A DNA stretch of 64,000 nucleotides from Parabacteroides goldsteinii (GTDB taxonomy: Bacteria; Bacteroidota; Bacteroidia; Bacteroidales; Tannerellaceae): the NCBI RefSeq assembly GCF_015550595.1, contig NZ_JADNBB010000005.1:124001-188000 (forward strand), read 5' to 3'. Made by a program: the position numbers and the translations under genes. Shown here piece by piece: positions 28,298 to 36,428 of the stretch; position 1 is the first letter of the stretch, and each line of letters opens with the position of its first letter. Below the pieces are notes generated by a model. The model was not told the DNA's origin, ran no database searches, and saw nothing but the letters and a program-made list of their open reading frames with translations.

Positions 28298-29836
28298 TTA
28301 TTTCACTTCCAGAACCACAATCGATTTGGCTGGCATACTGATCTTCAGCTGACCTTTTTCCACTTTTGCACCGTTGAAAGCTACCGGTTTTACGAGATCG
28401 GGCTTTTCAAAAGTGTTGTGGTCGTTGATGGAAGGTGAGGTGAGGATACGGCCGTTCACACCGGTTATTTTTTGTCCTTGCAGGTCGAGGGTGATGTTTT
28501 GTGTGTTGTCTGTATCTACGTTTGCCAATGTGATGTGGATCACTCCGCTTTTGTCCCTGGAGGCGGAAGCACTCAGCATCGGAACTTCCCGGTTGTCACG
28601 TACCAGGGCCTTGTCGCAGATCAGGTCCATCGGAAGGAATGTGGCATCCTGATGCACTTTATACATTTCGAAGACATGGTACGTCGGAGTCAGCATCATT
28701 TTCGGACCGTTGGTCAGGATCATGGACTGAAGTACATTTACGATCTGGGCGATATTGGTCATTTTCAGACGGTCGGTGTATTTATGGAATACATTTAGGG
28801 AGAGGGCGGCAACGAAAGCATCCCGCATTGTGTTTTGCTGGTAAAGGTGACCATTGATAGTTCCCGGTTCTTCGTCCCACCAGGTACCCCATTCGTCGAG
28901 CATCAGGGCTACGTTCTTTTTCGGATCGTATTTGTCCATGATGGTGATGTGTTTTTTGATAACATCTTCTATTTCGAGGCATTTGCCCATCGTCCAGTAA
29001 TAATCATCTTTGTTGAAGTCGGTAGCGGATCCTTTGCTACCACTCCATCCGGTCACAGTGTAATAGTGCAAGGAAAGTCCATCCATGCGACCACCTACGT
29101 TTTTCATCAGAGTCTCCGTCCAGTTGTAATCGTAATCGCTGGCACCGCTGGCGATCTTGAATAAACGGTTGCCATCGTAATTACGGCAATAAGTCGAGTA
29201 GCGGCGGTAGAGGTCTGCATAATATTCCGGACGCATACTACCTCCGCAACCCCAACTCTCGTTGCCGACACCGATAAACTTTACGTTCCATGCCTTATCG
29301 CGGCCATTTTGCCGACGCAGGCGTGCCATTGGGCTGTCGCCTTCCGAGGTCATATATTCGATCCATTTAGCCATTTCCTCCACAGTTCCGCTTCCTACAT
29401 TGGCACTGACATAAGGCTCACAACCCAATAGTTCACAGAGGTTCAGGAATTCGTGGGTACCGAAACTGTTGTCTTCGATTGTTCCTCCCCAGTTGTTGTT
29501 GACCATCTTAGGGCGGTTTTCTTTAGGGCCGATGCCGTCCATCCAGTGGTATTCGTCGGCAAAACATCCACCCGGCCAGCGCAAGTTGGGAATATGCAAT
29601 TCTTTTAATGCCTGCAATACGTCGTTGCGGTAACCTTGTGTGTTGGGGATATCCGACTCCGGACCGACCCAGAGGCCACCATAGATACAAGTTCCGAGGT
29701 GTTCGGCAAACTGGCCGTAGATATGTTTACTGATCTGTTGTGTACCCTGTTGGGGATATACACGGATACTGGCATCTTTCTGGGCGAACAGGGGGAGTGC
29801 CAGAAAAGTAAGGGCACTAATGATTAACTTTTTCAT
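28298..29836 (-). CDS. GH51 alpha-L-arabinofuranosidase
   Basis: A 512-residue secreted enzyme (signal peptide residues 1-18, PLFAQK). The (beta/alpha)8 domain contains [14 protein letters not shown], the acid/base Glu 193 in [11 protein letters not shown] and the nucleophile Glu 315 in MLDEWGTWW, and a C-terminal beta-domain follows. It would release terminal arabinofuranose from arabinan or arabinoxylan side chains. It lies 27 bp downstream of the GH27 gene on the same strand, so both are probably one transcript acting on arabinose- and galactose-decorated plant glycans. No transporter of its own is adjacent. Confidence 0.93.
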   Translation of the reverse strand: MKKLIISALTFLALPLFAQKDASIRVYPQQGTQQISKHIYGQFAEHLGTCIYGGLWVGPESDIPNTQGYRNDVLQALKELHIPNLRWPGGCFADEYHWMDGIGPKENRPKMVNNNWGGTIEDNSFGTHEFLNLCELLGCEPYVSANVGSGTVEEMAKWIEYMTSEGDSPMARLRRQNGRDKAWNVKFIGVGNESWGCGGSMRPEYYADLYRRYSTYCRNYDGNRLFKIASGASDYDYNWTETLMKNVGGRMDGLSLHYYTVTGWSGSKGSATDFNKDDYYWTMGKCLEIEDVIKKHITIMDKYDPKKNVALMLDEWGTWWDEEPGTINGHLYQQNTMRDAFVAALSLNVFHKYTDRLKMTNIAQIVNVLQSMILTNGPKMMLTPTYHVFEMYKVHQDATFLPMDLICDKALVRDNREVPMLSASASRDKSGVIHITLANVDTDNTQNITLDLQGQKITGVNGRILTSPSINDHNTFEKPDLVKPVAFNGAKVEKGQLKISMPAKSIVVLEVK

Positions 29837-29863
29837 GATATTTTTTTTGAGATTAGTATTTGT

Positions 29864-31240
29864 CTATTTTTCGGGAGTTAATTTGTATAATACGGATGCA
29901 TGTGGTTGAAGGCTGCAACTGATCTTGTCTCTTTTTTGATCGACCTCTTTATCGCTCCACATTTCCGTTACGCGGCAATTTTCGATACCCAGGTCTTTAA
30001 GAGGTATGTCGATAACGGATATACCTTCATCGTTGAGGTTGAACAATGCCAGGTACACTTCACCGGTTTTTTCGTTTCCGGAAGTGATAGCTGCTTTCCC
30101 GTCCTGCTGGAAAAGCTGGCGTACATCCGTCCCTTCTCGGTGCATTCTGAGCACTTCTTTATTTGTCAACAAGGAAAGGGTAAACTCGTCGTTGCTGGGC
30201 AGGTCGCCACCGAACATCAACGGGGAACGGAAGATACAGAACAGGTTCATTAAAGTATATTGTTCGTCGTGGGTCAGGCGGGTCATACGGTCTTCCCCCC
30301 GTTCTCCGCGGATAGAGATACGTCCGAGCGGGATCATATCGCAATCAGGCCAAGTACCCGGGGCAATATACGGATACCATTTCCGGGCTACATCGAACAG
30401 GTGGGTGATATGAGGCCAGGTATCCCAAACATCGTCTACCATACGCCACATATTCGCATGGCTGCGTACGTGGTCTGCGTTGGTAATCGGAGTTTCGCCT
30501 GGGGAAGTGCTCAATACGATCGGCCGTCCGCAATGGTCGATGGCGTTTCGTATTAACTCGATTTCGCCGAGGTGGTAGGGGCGCGACAGATCGTCTATCT
30601 TGATAAAGTCCACTCCCCAGGATGCATAAAGTTCGAAGATGGAATTATAATATTCCTGTGCACCCGGCTTATCGGCAACGACCGTGTAGTTATCTCTCAG
30701 CCATTCGCATTGCAGTTCCGGCGAATAGATCTGATCGGCAGTGATCCCGTCGGCACCTTTTATCGGCAGTTTCTTTTCGACGGCCACTTTCGGAATGCCG
30801 CGCATAATATGTATACCGAATTTCAAACCTTTGCCATGTACGTAATCTGCCAATTCCTTGAAACCTTTTCCATCTTTAGCGGATGGGAAACGGTTTACGG
30901 CCGGCTGGTAACGTCCGTATTCATCCAATACATAACGGGGATCGGTCTGATTGTAACCGCCTGCCTTGTCGTTTTCCACGAACCAGCGGATATCTACTAC
31001 TATATATTCCCAGCCGTATTCTTTCAGCTTGTCGGCCATATAGTCGGCATTCGCCTTCACTTCGTGTTCTTCCACTGTCGGGCCATAACAATCCCAACTG
31101 TTCCAACCCATAGGAGGGGTTTGTGCCCATTCTTTAAATTCGCCGTCTTTGAACGGCTCGGGCTGACTTGCTTCTTTTTTCTGTGCGCAGGAACAACATA
31201 GTACGGTTGCTGCGATCCATAATAATAACTGTTTTTTCAT
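29864..31240 (-). CDS. GH27 alpha-galactosidase lipoprotein
   Basis: A 458-residue lipoprotein (lipobox CCSC) from the ATG ending at 31240; an earlier in-frame ATG would lie upstream of the promoter. The GH27 domain opens with TPPMGWNSWDCYG, has the nucleophile Asp 216 in FIKIDDLS and the likely acid/base Asp 269 or 270 in MWRMVDDVWD, and ends in an all-beta domain. It would remove alpha-linked galactose, or alpha-N-acetylgalactosamine or beta-L-arabinopyranose in some relatives. It leads the GH27-GH51 pair; -7 box TATTTTTG at 31271-31278. Confidence 0.9.
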   Translation of the reverse strand: MKKQLLLWIAATVLCCSCAQKKEASQPEPFKDGEFKEWAQTPPMGWNSWDCYGPTVEEHEVKANADYMADKLKEYGWEYIVVDIRWFVENDKAGGYNQTDPRYVLDEYGRYQPAVNRFPSAKDGKGFKELADYVHGKGLKFGIHIMRGIPKVAVEKKLPIKGADGITADQIYSPELQCEWLRDNYTVVADKPGAQEYYNSIFELYASWGVDFIKIDDLSRPYHLGEIELIRNAIDHCGRPIVLSTSPGETPITNADHVRSHANMWRMVDDVWDTWPHITHLFDVARKWYPYIAPGTWPDCDMIPLGRISIRGERGEDRMTRLTHDEQYTLMNLFCIFRSPLMFGGDLPSNDEFTLSLLTNKEVLRMHREGTDVRQLFQQDGKAAITSGNEKTGEVYLALFNLNDEGISVIDIPLKDLGIENCRVTEMWSDKEVDQKRDKISCSLQPHASVLYKLTPEK

Positions 31241-31270
31241 GATATACTGTTGTGATTTTTTATTATGTGT

Positions 31271-31278
31271 CAAAAATA
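31271..31278 (-). promoter_or_regulatory. -7 box for the GH27-GH51 unit
   Basis: TATTTTTG on the minus strand, about 30 bp before the chosen GH27 start. It decides the start: the longer frame would begin inside or before the promoter. Confidence 0.6.
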
Positions 31279-31387
31279 CGTTATATTTTTTGTTTCGCAG
31301 TACCACTAATTCGTCAAAAAGGGTGTATTTTGAGCCAAAACCCTACGAATTATTGTTTTTTATACAAATATTCCTTGAAACCGACAA

Positions 31388-31446
31388 AAAAAAGGCCGGC
31401 TCAAAAATTTCTGTAATGAAACAGTGATGAGTCGGCCTTTTATTAT
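31388..31446 (-). terminator. Terminator of the DUF6261 gene
   Basis: AAAGGCCGGCTCA (31391-31403) pairs with TGAGTCGGCCTTT (31428-31440), with one wobble; T-runs occur on both strands, so it may stop transcription in either direction. Confidence 0.85.
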
Positions 31447-31447
31447 T

Positions 31448-32263
31448 TTATTCGATCACCGGGCGATCGTCGGGATCGGGTTCCGGTGTGGGATCGGGTT
31501 TGGGAGTCGGATCGACGGGGATATCGGGTTTCGTTCCGGCTTTGCGGCGTGAGAGGGTTTCGGAGAACTGCACGATCAATGCGTTGACGTTGTCGATCAG
31601 GCCGGCCAGCTTCGTTGCCTGGTCGGCATCGTGAGTAATCGTCTCGTTCACCAGCCAGAGGGCATTGATAGCCTTCACGGTTGCGCGGTAGGCATCGTCC
31701 ACCTGCGAGCGGACGGCTTTCAGGCTGTCGTTGCTGACACGTCCGAGTTTGACGTCGGAACGGTTCACATACAATTCATTGAACTCATTGTTCGCCTGTT
31801 TCAATAGGGGAAGCACGTCGGTAAGGCCCAGGGCGGTGATATACGCCTGGTTGGCTTCACTTTCCAGTACCTGGAGGCAGTTGGTCACTTGCGCCGTGTT
31901 TTCGGCTGCCGGTTTCGAGGCTGCATCTTTGTAAGGTCTCATCTCGAACTCGATCTTTTGCGCTGCGGTCTTTTTTTCCGGCACCGGGCTGTAGAGCATG
32001 GCGGCGACCATTTGTTTGATGTAGATGTAAAGATCGTCGCGTTCGCGGTCTTTTTCGTTCATGGCCTGTGTTTCTTCGTAAGCGCGGGCCTGTAGATAGA
32101 GGTCGTCTTCGCGTTTGAAAAGGTCTGCATAGGTTTTCTGGAGGCTTTCGATCTTCAACTCGGTGGCCAGGGCGGGGGTGGCGAAGGTGAGGACGTTGGC
32201 GTGGAACTGGAAATGCTCGGCGTTGCGGGCGTTGTTCAAGTTGGTAGTAACAATTTCCTTCAT
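31448..32263 (-). CDS. DUF6261 family protein with DDRPVIE tail
   Basis: A 271-residue, mostly alpha-helical cytoplasmic protein (no signal peptide or membrane span), rich in Ala, Glu and Gln. Residues about 240-264 form a Pro/Asp/Thr-rich linker of the type PTPKPDPTPEPDP, and the protein ends in DDRPVIE. I recognise it as DUF6261; function unknown. The same seven C-terminal residues end the unrelated HU/Ig-like protein at 47143-47901. Upstream lies an array of six TCAGA-N4-TCTGA sites at 41-bp intervals that would fall in its leader or control region. Confidence 0.75.
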   Translation of the reverse strand: MKEIVTTNLNNARNAEHFQFHANVLTFATPALATELKIESLQKTYADLFKREDDLYLQARAYEETQAMNEKDRERDDLYIYIKQMVAAMLYSPVPEKKTAAQKIEFEMRPYKDAASKPAAENTAQVTNCLQVLESEANQAYITALGLTDVLPLLKQANNEFNELYVNRSDVKLGRVSNDSLKAVRSQVDDAYRATVKAINALWLVNETITHDADQATKLAGLIDNVNALIVQFSETLSRRKAGTKPDIPVDPTPKPDPTPEPDPDDRPVIE

Positions 32264-32300
32264 GGCATTTTTTTTATAAGGTTTATACTAAAAAAATCGA

Positions 32301-32519
32301 TCAGATAGTTCTGAAAGTACCCTGTCGTGAAAAAAATATTTTCAGAAAGCTCTGAAAGTACTTTTTCAATCAAAAAACAAAATCAGAATACTCTGAAACA
32401 ACTAAATTGACAGAAATATAAAATCAGAAGGTTCTGAATTCATTTTTTGAAGAAAAAAACGTTTTCAGAACCTTCTGAAAACATCAAATCATCAAAACAG
32501 AGCTATCAGAGAGTTCTGA
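32301..32519. repeat. Six phased palindromes, exact 41-bp period
   Basis: TCAGA-N4-TCTGA starts at 32301, 32342, 32383, 32424, 32465 and 32506, each exactly 41 bp from the last. The ten arm bases are identical in all six; the central four are TAGT, AAGC, ATAC, AGGT, ACCT and GAGT. The 27-bp spacers are A/T-rich and unrelated. Copies 4 and 5 are exact reverse complements of each other over all 14 bp. The array starts 38 bp before the DUF6261 start codon and ends 5 bp before a -7 box on the same strand, so it would be transcribed as a leader of about 255 nt with six 5-bp-stem tetraloop hairpins. Alternatively it is a row of protein-binding sites on nearly one helix face. Confidence 0.9.
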
Positions 32520-32524
32520 TAGGC

Positions 32525-32532
32525 CAAATGTA
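32525..32532 (-). promoter_or_regulatory. -7 box candidate for the DUF6261 gene
   Basis: TACATTTG on the minus strand, immediately outside the six-palindrome array. No clear -33 partner is visible. Confidence 0.45.
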
Positions 32533-32831
32533 GTCTTTTAAAAGTGTTTTACCTAGCGTCTCGTCCTGAATTTCAAAAAATAAACTGCTCTATCCTCGCG
32601 AACCGGGCAGTTTTCAACAAATTAATATGCCCTACTTAAAGCATATGAAATCTGATGTACCTATCATCGATCTCTATTTCCCCTTTCAAAAATTAGTAGG
32701 AGATGTGTTTTTGGGTTCTAAAATCATGCTTAGGCTTTGGTTTTACAAAGGTCGGTGATTTTCTGTTCTCTGAAAAAAACATTTGCTCATAAAATATGCG
32801 GCGCATTGCATATTTTATGCAGTTTTCTTTC
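32533..32831. other. Gene-free stretch with a 12-bp inverted repeat
   Basis: Between the array and the XRE promoter I see no supportable gene. A 12-bp perfect inverted repeat, CATAAAATATGC (32788-32799) with GCATATTTTATG (32808-32819) around an 8-nt loop, may be an operator or a terminator of upstream + strand transcription. AAACTGC and GCAGTTT also pair across 18 bp near 32583-32614. Confidence 0.45.
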
Positions 32832-32870
32832 TGTCCTGGACAGATACTTAATTGTTTGTCCTTATATTTG
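32832..32870 (+). promoter_or_regulatory. XRE gene promoter with an overlapping dyad
   Basis: A perfect -7 box TATATTTG (32863-32870) lies 22 bp before the ATG. A perfect dyad TGTCC-T-GGACA (32832-32842) sits where the -33 element is expected, so binding there would block the promoter; autoregulation by the XRE protein is inferred. Confidence 0.55.
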
Positions 32871-32892
32871 TCTTCAATAAAATAAATAAGGT

Positions 32893-33342
32893 ATGGAAAA
32901 AGATGCAGAACTGAAAAGAAGCAAAAATGTAAACGAGGGTGCGAATGTCCGGAAATTACGCCAGATATTAGGTATCAAGCAGAGTGCTTTTGCTGAAAAG
33001 TTGGGAATAGACCAATCGGCCGTTTCCCGTCTGGAAAGTCGCCGGGTGATCGAAGAGGATACGTTGCTGAAAATAGCTAATATATTTAATGTATCTCCTA
33101 AAATTATTCAGGAACTGGAGGAGAACCCGCTGTCGGTGGTGGTTGAGAATACAATATTCGAAAGTGGAAGTTCTAATAATGGAACAGTTGGATATAATGA
33201 GAAAATAGAGAACACTATCCATCCTCTCGAAAAAATCATAGAATTAAACAAGCAAACGACTGAACTTTACGAGCGCATGGTAGCCCTCGAAAAAGAGAAA
33301 TCAGCCTTGCTGGAACAGTTGTTGAAGGAAAAGCAAGGATAA
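32893..33342 (+). CDS. XRE-family HTH regulator with coiled-coil tail
   Basis: A 149-residue DNA-binding protein. Residues about 17-75 form a Cro/C1-type helix-turn-helix (LRQILGIKQSAFAEKLGIDQ then SAVSRLESRR). The C-terminal residues about 112-149 are a heptad-like coiled coil (LYERMVALEKEKSALLEQLL), suggesting dimerisation. No sensory domain is present. Its own promoter carries a dyad in the -33 region. It is adjacent to, but divergent from, the DUF6261 gene with its six-palindrome array, so it is a candidate regulator of that array; the dyad sequences differ, so this is only positional. Confidence 0.85.
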   Translation: MEKDAELKRSKNVNEGANVRKLRQILGIKQSAFAEKLGIDQSAVSRLESRRVIEEDTLLKIANIFNVSPKIIQELEENPLSVVVENTIFESGSSNNGTVGYNEKIENTIHPLEKIIELNKQTTELYERMVALEKEKSALLEQLLKEKQG

Positions 33343-33376
33343 TATAGAAGTAATTGAACCTACTTTTGGCTTGATC

Positions 33377-33769
33377 CAAAAGTAGTCAAAAGATCAAGGC
33401 TGCACCTGTCTCACTACTCCGCATCCTACATTCGCTGTCGCCTCCGAACTCGCTTCGCTCAAACAGCGGATGCTCCGGCCGCTCACTCCGGCTGCTGCGC
33501 TTTACGCTCGACAGCTGAGGCCTTTCCAAGGAAGCTCTGCTTCCTCTTAGGATTGCCGATACTGCCTGTTATAAAGTGGTCGGTATCGGCCATCCCAAAA
33601 GAACGCTTGGCGTTCTCTAAAAGGCCTTCGGCGGGTGAGCGTCCGCGAAGGGGAAAGACGAAGCGTTAGGGAGGCTGCGCTGTTTGAGCGAAGCGAGTTC
33701 GCAGACGACAGCGTAGTCTTTCACCGTAGCAGCGAAGCCGGTGCAGCCTTGAACTTTTGGTTACTTTTC
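33377..33769. repeat. About 400-bp nested inverted-repeat element
   Basis: Outer arms 33377-33406 and 33740-33769 pair with only a few mismatches, and inner arms 33433-33468 and 33678-33713 pair with about three. Smaller hairpins lie inside: GCCGATAC/GTATCGGC, AGAACGC/GCGTTCT and GGAAGC/GCTTCC. The segment is clearly more GC-rich than its surroundings, has no long protein-like frame, and follows the XRE stop by about 35 bp. It resembles a dispersed structured intergenic element or non-coding RNA rather than a gene; no transposase is present. Confidence 0.7.
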
Positions 33770-33837
33770 TTTCAAGAGAAAAGTAACATTCAAATCTGTC
33801 AATAACTGAAATATTAATACAGGGTAAGGGCAGAAAC

Positions 33838-33882
33838 AAAATCAGCCAGATTGTTATAGATTAAAAACAATCTGGCTGATTT
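33838..33882 (-). terminator. Terminator of the GH35 gene
   Basis: A 17-bp perfect inverted repeat (33838-33854 with 33866-33882) with T-rich flanks on both strands, just past the GH35 stop. Confidence 0.85.
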
Positions 33883-33932
33883 AATTTAATGAGCAATAAT
33901 AAATAACAATTCGTTATTTTCGATACCCTGTT

Positions 33933-36272
33933 TTAATACTTAAACGGTGTCATCCTCGTATACGCCTTGTAATCTTTGATCATTCCCGGGTATCCTTCTT
34001 CGGCACGGGGCAGGTAGCGGAAACCCGAAACTGTTACGGTTTCACGTAAATCGATCACCACCTGATGCGGGTATTTAGCCCCTCTGGCCGTGCTCCAATA
34101 GGTCGACTCCTGCAAATCATAAATTTTATCGGCTGTGAAGTTTCCTCCGTATGTCTCTTCGCTGTCCGCGTAACCGATCTGCCAATGCTGGCGTCCGAGC
34201 GGATTGCCGTTTTCGTCGAGCAGATAGAATTCAGCGATGGCAGCCGTATTTCCTCCATCCTGTGCATTCAATGCTTCCAGGCAGAAGTGACGGGCCTCGA
34301 CTGGTGCATCGAACCTGACTTCCTGCCAGCCGTTGCCGGCCTTTAACGAACCCTGTCCGACAGGTTTCTCATTTTTCAGGTCCAGATTCTGGCCTTCTTT
34401 GCGGTTGGTGAGCGGTGCTTCGGCACGCAACAGATCCAGGATCGGTTGGTTGAGTCCTTTGATCGTTGCCTTTTCCGGGCCTTTCAGGTCGAGAACGATG
34501 ATTTCGTTTTCCCCTTTCTTCAACCAGCAGCCGGGCATGAACAGTGTTTGCTGCGGACCGATTTCCCAGAAACGTCCCATGGCTTTGCCGTTTACCCAAA
34601 CCATACCTTTTCCCCAGGTTTGCATATCGAGGAATACATCACCGGGAGTTTCGAGGTTGAAGGTTGCACGGTAATAAGCCGGGCCTTCTGCTTTTTTACC
34701 GGTTGTGAACTTTTTGTCTTTTACGAAAGAATAGTCAACCGGGAGATTGTATACCTGCCAGTCTTTCAATTCGTCGGAAGACGATTCGGTGATAAGAGCT
34801 ACTTTTTTGGTGATCCCTTTCCTGTCGTGGATGGCTTTGTCGAAGTTGACACGTCCCATCGCTTCGATCAGGATGTCCAGTTGTGAACCGGCTGCTGCTG
34901 CGGGTAACTTGATCGTATTTTCTCCGCGGCGGCGATCCAGACGGCCGATCAGTTTACCGTCGATGAAAACCTGTGCCCAGTCATGTACTTCGTCGATCAG
35001 CAGTGTTGTACCCGCTTTTACAGCCGGAAGAGTGGTACGATACAGGATACTTCCCCATCCTTGGTCGAACTGTTCCATCGGCTTGATGTCGTGGCTGGTC
35101 TTCGGTTCCGGCAGGTTGTCGAACAATAAGGCTGTTTCTTTTAATTCGAATTCGGGGATTTCAATGACAGGGAAAGCCTCCGGTATGTCGGCCATCACTT
35201 CGCCCGGTTCCATATAACCGGCCATGAACTCGCGTAGTTTGTAATACTTCGGAGTGGTCCATCCGGCTTCACTGATAGGAGCGTCATAATCGTATGAGCT
35301 GCACATTGCCGAATAAGCCGGGCTGTTTGCACCGCCCCAGTGTCCGAAGGTGGTACCTCCGTGAGTCATATAAAGGGAGAAAGAAATGTTACGGTCGAGC
35401 ATATCTTTCAGGCCGGCGATCATTGTCTCCGCATCCCGTGTCTCATGCTTGCGTCCCCAATGGTCGAACCATCCGCTCCAGAATTCGCTACACATCAGCG
35501 GGGTGTTCGGACGGACCTCTTTCAGCTTTTTGAATTGTTCGTCTATATTGGCTCCCGTGCCGAAATTCACCGTCCATACCAGGTCGTCGAGCGCGTTGTT
35601 GAGGAAGTTGGAACTCCAGTCGCACTGGAACAGCGGAACATCCGTGAATCCGGCTTCCCGCAGGATGTCCCGGTTCTTGGCAATATATTCCTTGTCCGTA
35701 GCATACGAACCGTATTCGTTTTCCACCTGTACCATAATAATGTTACCGCCACGGGTAATCTGCAGGTCTGCCACTTGTTTTCCGATCTCATTCATATAGA
35801 TACGGGTACGTTCTATGAAATAAGGATCGTTCGTGCGAAGCTGGATATCTTCTTTTTTCAACAGCCACCAGGGGAGTCCGCCCATTTCCCACTCGGAGCA
35901 AACGTATGGGCCGGGACGTAGCATGATATACATATCGTATTTCTGTGCCAGCCGGCAGAATGCGGCGATGTCGTTTTGTCCGGTGAAATCGAATTCACCC
36001 GGTTTCTGTTCATGAATATTCCAGAATGCATAGATGCAGATCGTGTTCATGCCAAGGGCCTTACACATCTGGATACGATGTTCCCAATATTCCACGGGGA
36101 TACGTGTGTAATGGATTTCGGCAGCTTTTATAACAAAAGGCTTGCCGTTTAACAGAAATGTTTTGTCACCTATCTCAAAGGTTCCTTCATTTCCGGATTG
36201 ATTCTTGCAGCCTGTCAATACGCAAATCAACAGGGCCATCAGAATTGTTACGATCTTCATTGAGTAATTCAT
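33933..36272 (-). CDS. GH35 beta-galactosidase lipoprotein with C-terminal F5/8-like domain
   Basis: A 779-residue lipoprotein (lipobox VLTGC, Cys 22) from the ATG ending at 36272; 36260 is an equally good start. The GH35 barrel shows IHYTRIPVEYW, LRPGPYVCSEWEMGGLPWWL, the acid/base Glu 186 in QVENEYGSY and the nucleophile Glu 263 in SEFWSGWFDHWG. Beta-sandwich domains follow (WVNGKAMGRFWEIGPQQTLF), and the last roughly 130 residues look like a discoidin-type carbohydrate-binding module. It would release beta-linked galactose from host or plant glycans outside or in the periplasm. It is monocistronic, with a strong terminator. Confidence 0.92.
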   Translation of the reverse strand: MNYSMKIVTILMALLICVLTGCKNQSGNEGTFEIGDKTFLLNGKPFVIKAAEIHYTRIPVEYWEHRIQMCKALGMNTICIYAFWNIHEQKPGEFDFTGQNDIAAFCRLAQKYDMYIMLRPGPYVCSEWEMGGLPWWLLKKEDIQLRTNDPYFIERTRIYMNEIGKQVADLQITRGGNIIMVQVENEYGSYATDKEYIAKNRDILREAGFTDVPLFQCDWSSNFLNNALDDLVWTVNFGTGANIDEQFKKLKEVRPNTPLMCSEFWSGWFDHWGRKHETRDAETMIAGLKDMLDRNISFSLYMTHGGTTFGHWGGANSPAYSAMCSSYDYDAPISEAGWTTPKYYKLREFMAGYMEPGEVMADIPEAFPVIEIPEFELKETALLFDNLPEPKTSHDIKPMEQFDQGWGSILYRTTLPAVKAGTTLLIDEVHDWAQVFIDGKLIGRLDRRRGENTIKLPAAAAGSQLDILIEAMGRVNFDKAIHDRKGITKKVALITESSSDELKDWQVYNLPVDYSFVKDKKFTTGKKAEGPAYYRATFNLETPGDVFLDMQTWGKGMVWVNGKAMGRFWEIGPQQTLFMPGCWLKKGENEIIVLDLKGPEKATIKGLNQPILDLLRAEAPLTNRKEGQNLDLKNEKPVGQGSLKAGNGWQEVRFDAPVEARHFCLEALNAQDGGNTAAIAEFYLLDENGNPLGRQHWQIGYADSEETYGGNFTADKIYDLQESTYWSTARGAKYPHQVVIDLRETVTVSGFRYLPRAEEGYPGMIKDYKAYTRMTPFKY

Positions 36273-36390
36273 GATAAAAATTAAGTTTATAACTGTTTTC
36301 GGACGATAAAAGTACATAAATTAATATAGGATAGAGGTATAATAATCGGTCATATTAGGGTAAAAAAGGTTCCTTTTAGCTGTTTTTATA

Positions 36391-36398
36391 TACCTTTG
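36391..36398 (+). promoter_or_regulatory. -7 box for the M13 peptidase gene
   Basis: TACCTTTG, a perfect TAnnTTTG match 30 bp before the ATG. Confidence 0.6.
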
Positions 36399-36428
36399 CG
36401 GCATAATTCAAGTAAACGTTGAACAAAA

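Noticed and set aside
32301-32519. CRISPR-like array
   Set aside because: Repeat units are only 14 bp with a variable centre, spacers are 27 bp and A/T-rich, and there are no cas genes; the pattern fits hairpins or binding sites instead.
32627-32758. Possible 43-residue gene (MPYLKHMKSDVPIIDLYFPF...)
   Set aside because: No promoter box before it, no recognised family, and it lies in a stretch with inverted repeats; too short to support from sequence alone.
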